NCBI GenBank assembly: GCA_965199805.1 | Contig: CBDATO010000001.1 | Coordinates: 1,798,001-1,862,000 of the forward strand | Reading direction: 5' to 3' | From: DATAZK01 sp965199805 | GTDB lineage: Bacteria > Actinomycetota > Actinomycetes > Frankiales > Frankiaceae | DNA length: 64,000 bases | Part shown: piece by piece, positions 59,999 through 64,000 of the stretch | Numbering within the stretch: the first letter of the stretch is position 1 | How the letters are laid out: every line of letters begins with the position of its first letter | Position numbers and translations under genes: made by a program | Notes under the pieces: model-generated | Seen by the model: the letters and a program-made list of their open reading frames with translations, nothing else | Told to the model about the DNA's origin: nothing | The model's database searches: none

Positions 59999-61700
59999 CC
60001 TCCTGATCCGTGGCGGGCTCGTGGTCGACGGCACCGGCGTGCCCGGCCGCCCGGCCGACGTGGCGATCTCCGGCGGTGTGGTGACGGCGATCGGCCGGCT
60101 CGCCGGTGAACGGGCCGAGCGCACCATCGACGCCGACGGCCTCGTCGTCGCCCCCGGCATCGTCGATGCCCACACCCACTACGACCCGCAGCTCACCTGG
60201 GACCCGCTGTGCGACACGTCGGCCCTGCACGGGGTCACGACGGTCGCCGCCGGCAACTGCGGGTTCGCGGTGGCCCCCTGCCGCAGCGACGACCACGCCT
60301 ACCTCGCCCAGCTCTTCGCCCGGGTGGAGGGCATGGAGCTGCGCGCCCTCGACCACATCGACTTCGGCTTCGAGACGTTCCCCGAGTTCCTCGCCAGCCG
60401 GCGCGGCAGGCTGGGGCTGAACCTCGGCATGTACGTCGGCCACTCGGCCATCCGGCGCTGGGTCATGGGCGAGGCCGCATACGAGCGTGCCGCCACGGCC
60501 GACGAGGTCGCCCAGCTGGTCGCCCTGACCGACGAGGCGATGGCCGCCGGCGCGATCGGCATCTCCTCCTCGCACGCCCCGACGCACCTCGACCTGGCCG
60601 ACCGCCCGGTGCCGAGCCGGCTCGCCACGCTCGACGAGCTGCGCGCGCTCGCCGATGCGGTGGGCAAGTACGCCCGCGGCTCGATCGCGTACGCCCCCGC
60701 GAGCGCCGTCGAAGGCATCGACTCCACCGACCGCGAGCTGCTCATCGAGCTCGCGGCGCGCGGCGGGGTACCCGTGATCACGCAGGGGCTCGGCGGCCGC
60801 TCGAAGGTGGACGCGCCGACCAAGACCTGGGAGGTGTCGCGGGCCTTCCTCGACAACTCGGCCGACCGCGGCGCGCCCGTGTACTCGCTGCTCATGACCC
60901 GCGCGTTCAACGGCCCGTTCACCCTGCGCGAGGGCACCTCCCGCTACGACGGCGTGCCGATCTGGCGCGCGCTCATGGCGCTGCCGTGGGACGAGCGGGC
61001 GGCCCAGCTCGCCGACCCCGAGCGTCGCGTCCAGCTGCGCGCCGCCATCGATTCGCCCAACACCGACCCGGCCAAGGGCTCGACGCTGCCCCCGCCGATC
61101 TGGGACGTGCTGGCGATCGACGAGACGAACGCCGACGGCGCCTCCGCCGTGGTCGGGCGCTGCCTCGGGGCCATCGCCGCCGAGCGGGGTGTGCACCCGG
61201 CCGACGTCATGTTCGACCTGGCGCTCGCCGACCCCGACACGGTCTTCCACTGGACCAACGAGACCCCGGCCTGGCGTGACCTGCTGCGCTCGGTGCAGCT
61301 GCACCCGCAGATGATCGTCGGCGTCTCCGACGGCGGGGCCCACCTCGACTTCGACGACGGCGCCGAGTGGTCGACGCACTTCCTCGCCACCTGGTGGCGT
61401 GAGGAGCGGGTCTGGCGGCTCGAAGAGGCCATCCGGCGCCTCACGGCTCTGCCCGCCGCCATCCTCGGCCTCGGTGACCGCGGGATCCTGCAGCCCGGCC
61501 GCCCCGCCGACGTCTTCATCTTCGACCCGGAGACGCTCGCGCTCGGCCGGCGTCGCAAGGAGCTCGACCCGGTCACCGGCACCCCGCGCTTCCGCAGCAG
61601 CGTCGTCGGAGCCCGGGCCACCATCGTGAACGGCGAGATCATCGTCGACGACGGCAAGCCCACCGAGGCGCGTCCCGGAGTGGTGGTGCGCCCGCTGTGA
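59991..61700 (+). CDS. N-acyl-D-amino-acid deacylase-type amidohydrolase
   Basis: 569 residues of the amidohydrolase superfamily (D-aminoacylase, COG3653 type). Metal-site elements: VDAHTHYDPQLTWD, GNCGFAVAPC, and SDGGAHLDF near residue 445. ATG at 59991 overlaps marR by eight bases. Probably cleaves an N-acyl or cyclic amide; D-amino-acid use is not certain for this branch, which is expanded in actinobacteria. Confidence 0.85.
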   Translation: MHDLLIRGGLVVDGTGVPGRPADVAISGGVVTAIGRLAGERAERTIDADGLVVAPGIVDAHTHYDPQLTWDPLCDTSALHGVTTVAAGNCGFAVAPCRSDDHAYLAQLFARVEGMELRALDHIDFGFETFPEFLASRRGRLGLNLGMYVGHSAIRRWVMGEAAYERAATADEVAQLVALTDEAMAAGAIGISSSHAPTHLDLADRPVPSRLATLDELRALADAVGKYARGSIAYAPASAVEGIDSTDRELLIELAARGGVPVITQGLGGRSKVDAPTKTWEVSRAFLDNSADRGAPVYSLLMTRAFNGPFTLREGTSRYDGVPIWRALMALPWDERAAQLADPERRVQLRAAIDSPNTDPAKGSTLPPPIWDVLAIDETNADGASAVVGRCLGAIAAERGVHPADVMFDLALADPDTVFHWTNETPAWRDLLRSVQLHPQMIVGVSDGGAHLDFDDGAEWSTHFLATWWREERVWRLEEAIRRLTALPAAILGLGDRGILQPGRPADVFIFDPETLALGRRRKELDPVTGTPRFRSSVVGARATIVNGEIIVDDGKPTEARPGVVVRPL

Positions 61701-62377
61701 CGGACAACCCGGTCACGGACAACCCCGGCGACCGTCCGCTGCTCATCGGCTCCGACTGCCCCGACGTGCGCACGCTGGCCGCCGCCCTCGACGCGGACCT
61801 GCTCGCGCTCCCGCCGGAGGGCGACCCGGCCGACGCGGCCGGATGGGGCTGGGCGGACGAGCTGGAGCGCTGGCGCGCCGGGCAGCTCGACGGTGACGCC
61901 CGCCGCAAGGTCGTGGTGGCCGTCTGGCCGGCTCAGCTGGTCGCCGCGCCCGCCGACACGCTCGACCTCGACAGCTGGGCGGCACGTGCCGAGGCGCCTT
62001 TGGCCCGGTGGGCCGCAGCACTGGGGGTCGCGGTCGCCCGCGTCGCCGACGACGGTGCCGTCGTCGCGGTCTCCGAAGGGCCGACCGCCCTCGAGTGCGC
62101 CGGGTGGGCACCCGAGACGGCAGTGGCCGAGGGCGTACGCGCGCTGTCCCGCTCGCTCGCGCTGGCCGAGGGCAGCCGCGGCGTCCGGGTCAACACCGTC
62201 AACACCCCGGCCCGCTTCCCGTTCGGCGAGCTGGTGCACCCGTCGCCCCCGCTGAGCACCTTCCCCGGCGAGATCGACCGGGAGGTGGCGGGCGCCGTCC
62301 GCCTGCTGCTGTCCTCCGACGCCGTCGGCGTGACCGGCGGGATCGTGCACGCCGATGCCGGAAGGGCCTGGCGATGA
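61697..62377 (+). CDS. Degenerate short-chain dehydrogenase-like protein
   Basis: 226 residues. The C-terminal half is SDR-like (GVRALSRSLALAEGSRGVRV, EVAGAVRLLLSSDAVGVTGG) but the N-terminal nucleotide-binding TGxxxGxG and the YxxxK pair are missing. It is translated by overlap with the amidohydrolase and overlaps a complete SDR, so it may be a non-catalytic partner subunit, as in the BbsC-BbsD pair of toluene degradation, rather than a pseudogene. Confidence 0.65.
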   Translation: MTDNPVTDNPGDRPLLIGSDCPDVRTLAAALDADLLALPPEGDPADAAGWGWADELERWRAGQLDGDARRKVVVAVWPAQLVAAPADTLDLDSWAARAEAPLARWAAALGVAVARVADDGAVVAVSEGPTALECAGWAPETAVAEGVRALSRSLALAEGSRGVRVNTVNTPARFPFGELVHPSPPLSTFPGEIDREVAGAVRLLLSSDAVGVTGGIVHADAGRAWR

Positions 62378-63186
62378 GCCTCGAGATGACCGTCGCCGCG
62401 GATCCCGAGGTGGATCCGGCGGCGGGCGCGGGTCAGCCGTACGTGGTCGTGGTCACCGGCGCGAGCGGCGGCGTCGGGCGCGGTATCGCCCTGGCCTGCG
62501 CCGAGCGCGGACAGACGGTGTGGATCGCCGCCCGCCGCGAGGCCGAGGGCAGTGCCGTGGCCGACGAGGTCGACGCCGCCGGTGGCGAGGGACGCTTCGT
62601 CGCGTGCGACACCGGCGACGAGGCGTCCGTACGCGCAGCCGTCGCTCTGATGCTCGAACGCGACGGCCGGCTCGACGCGGTCGTGCACAACGCCACCAGC
62701 GGCGAGTCGCCGCGGCCCGTCCCGCTGGCAACGCTGCCGCTGTCGGACTTCCGCGACCACGTCGCCGTCTCGCTGCGCGGCAGCTGGCTGCTCGCGGCTG
62801 CGGCGCACGACGCCCTGCAGGCCAGCGCCGGACGCTTCGTGCTGCTGACGTCCGAGGCCGGCTTCGAGGGCAAGCTGCGGCTGCCCGCGTACGCCATGGT
62901 CAAGGCCGCCCAGCGCGGCTTCGGCCGGGCACTCGCCCGCGAGTGGGGGCCCGACGGCATCACGGTGAACTGCGTCGCCCCGCTCGCCATGACCCCGGCC
63001 ATGGACAAGGCGTTCGTCCATGACCCGGCCATGGAGGCGCGGGTCAAGGGACGGATCCCGCTGAACCGGGTCGGCGACGCCGTCAGCGACGTCGGCCCGA
63101 TCGTCGCGGCGCTGCTCGACCCCCGCATGAGCTACCTCACCGGCAACACGCTGATGGCCGACGGCGGCAGCTGTCCCATCACCTAG
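62374..63186 (+). CDS. Short-chain dehydrogenase/reductase
   Basis: 270 residues. Cofactor motif VTGASGGVGRGIAL, NNAG-equivalent VHNATSG, catalytic Ser in LLTSEAGF and YAMVK (Tyr, Lys). The R-rich segment RREAEG after strand 2 favours NADP(H). ATG overlaps the degenerate SDR stop (ATGA). Likely oxidises or reduces an intermediate of the pathway. Confidence 0.87.
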   Translation: MSLEMTVAADPEVDPAAGAGQPYVVVVTGASGGVGRGIALACAERGQTVWIAARREAEGSAVADEVDAAGGEGRFVACDTGDEASVRAAVALMLERDGRLDAVVHNATSGESPRPVPLATLPLSDFRDHVAVSLRGSWLLAAAAHDALQASAGRFVLLTSEAGFEGKLRLPAYAMVKAAQRGFGRALAREWGPDGITVNCVAPLAMTPAMDKAFVHDPAMEARVKGRIPLNRVGDAVSDVGPIVAALLDPRMSYLTGNTLMADGGSCPIT

Positions 63187-63222
63187 ACCCCACCAGACCT
63201 CCCCAATGACAGTGGAGCTGCC

Positions 63223-64000
63223 ATGAAGCTGGCCCTACGCGGCGCGACCGTCGTCGACGGCACCGGTGCCCCCGGCGTACGCGCCGACGTCCTGGTCGAG
63301 GACGACCGCATCATCGAGGTCGCCGAGACGTTGTCCGGCACCGCCGACGCGGAGCTGGACCTGACCGGCCTCACGCTGGCGCCCGGCTTCATCGACCCGC
63401 ACACCCACTACGACGCCCAGGTGCTCTGGGACCGCGACCTCACGCCGTCGTCCTGGCACGGGGTGACGACGGTCGTCACCGGCAATTGCGGCTTCGGGAT
63501 CGCGCCCGTCACCGAGGGCGGCCGTGAGCTGGTCATGCGGACCCTGGAGAACGTCGAGGGCATGCCGCTCGAGGCCCTGCGTGCCGGCATCCCGTGGACC
63601 TTCACCACCTTCGGCGAGTACCTCGACGCCGTCGATGCCGAGCCGAGCCGCTGCAACGTGGCCGCGCTGCTCGGGCACACGCCGCTGCGCTTCTTCGTGA
63701 TGGGCGAGGACGCCACGCAGCGGCCCGCCACCGCCGACGAGGTCGAGCAGATGTGCACGATCGTCGCGCAGGGCATCGAGGCCGGCGCCGTCGGCTTCTC
63801 GACCTCCCGCTCGGAGTCGCACCGCGGGGCGTACGGCCTGCCCGTCCCGAGCCGGCTCGCCGACCTCTCCGAGGTGTGGGCGCTCGCCGGAGAGCTCGGG
63901 ACCGCGGGCAAGGGCACCGTCGAGGCGACGTGGGGGCCGGACTTCCACGTCGAGGAGTGCGCCCGGCTCGCCGCCGACATCGACCGGCCCGTGAGCTGGG
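63223..64000 (+). CDS. Second N-acyl-D-amino-acid deacylase-type amidohydrolase (cut by window edge)
   Basis: The first 259 residues of a paralog of the enzyme at 59991, ATG with GGAG seven bases ahead. Metal motif DPHTHYDAQVLWDRDL and GNCGFGIAPV near residues 60-90. The 3' end is outside the window. Two related hydrolases in one operon suggest two successive or alternative amide cleavages. Confidence 0.85.
   Translation, partial: MKLALRGATVVDGTGAPGVRADVLVEDDRIIEVAETLSGTADAELDLTGLTLAPGFIDPHTHYDAQVLWDRDLTPSSWHGVTTVVTGNCGFGIAPVTEGGRELVMRTLENVEGMPLEALRAGIPWTFTTFGEYLDAVDAEPSRCNVAALLGHTPLRFFVMGEDATQRPATADEVEQMCTIVAQGIEAGAVGFSTSRSESHRGAYGLPVPSRLADLSEVWALAGELGTAGKGTVEATWGPDFHVEECARLAADIDRPVSW

Overview
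This is 64 kb of a very GC-rich chromosome of an actinomycete. Both strands are densely coded, with frequent GTG starts and ATGA or GTGA overlaps. The gene content is typically actinobacterial: mycothiol synthesis (mshA, mshD), GlnR, a BldN-type sigma factor, an RsiG-type c-di-GMP-binding anti-sigma, Rex upstream of hemA, FasR, ribosomal protein bS22 and a FHA-ABC exporter. No rRNA, phage, insertion sequence or CRISPR array is visible. The sporulation-type regulators suggest a differentiating lineage outside the mycobacteria; I cannot name the genus.

0-20 kb (all minus strand). From the right, an operon for tetrapyrrole synthesis runs rex-hemA-hemC-cobA/hemD-hemB-(small membrane gene)-hemL-histidine phosphatase, starting at a promoter that carries a Rex operator. 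It is followed by a complete type II fatty-acid cluster (fasR-fabD-fabH-acpP-fabF-carboxyltransferase-fabI) and then by the system II cytochrome c maturation genes (thioredoxin, ccdA, resB, ccsB). In Mycobacterium tuberculosis hemL, the phosphatase and the cytochrome genes are contiguous, so the fatty-acid genes look inserted here.

20-42 kb. This part holds acyl-CoA ligase, BldN-type sigma factor, HAD phosphatase, acyltransferase, epimerase, bS22, AcuC, ProC, Ppx, phosphoglycerate mutase and MshA, an order much like M. tuberculosis Rv0486-Rv0508. It continues into HbhA-like/XRE, a CoA racemase, LOG and RsiG, a DUF4388 protein, YgfZ and a Nur-like Fur regulator. Three related inverted-repeat elements flank the gpmA region.

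42-57 kb. A sulfur-handling group (nitrobindin, DsrE, rhodanese, DUF1416, thiosulfate sulfurtransferase with a Cys-rich leader peptide) and LmeA, an apparently fused hydrolase/MoaD gene with a likely frameshift, GlnR, MshD, a LytM-type peptidase, a two-FHA ABC transporter, and pgi with a phosphatase.

57-64 kb. A small winged-helix gene, tRNA-Glu, tRNA-Asp and tRNA-Phe, then a compact plus-strand catabolic operon: cyclase-family hydrolase, MarR regulator, D-aminoacylase-type amidohydrolase, degenerate SDR, SDR, and a second amidohydrolase cut by the window edge. Its substrate is unknown.
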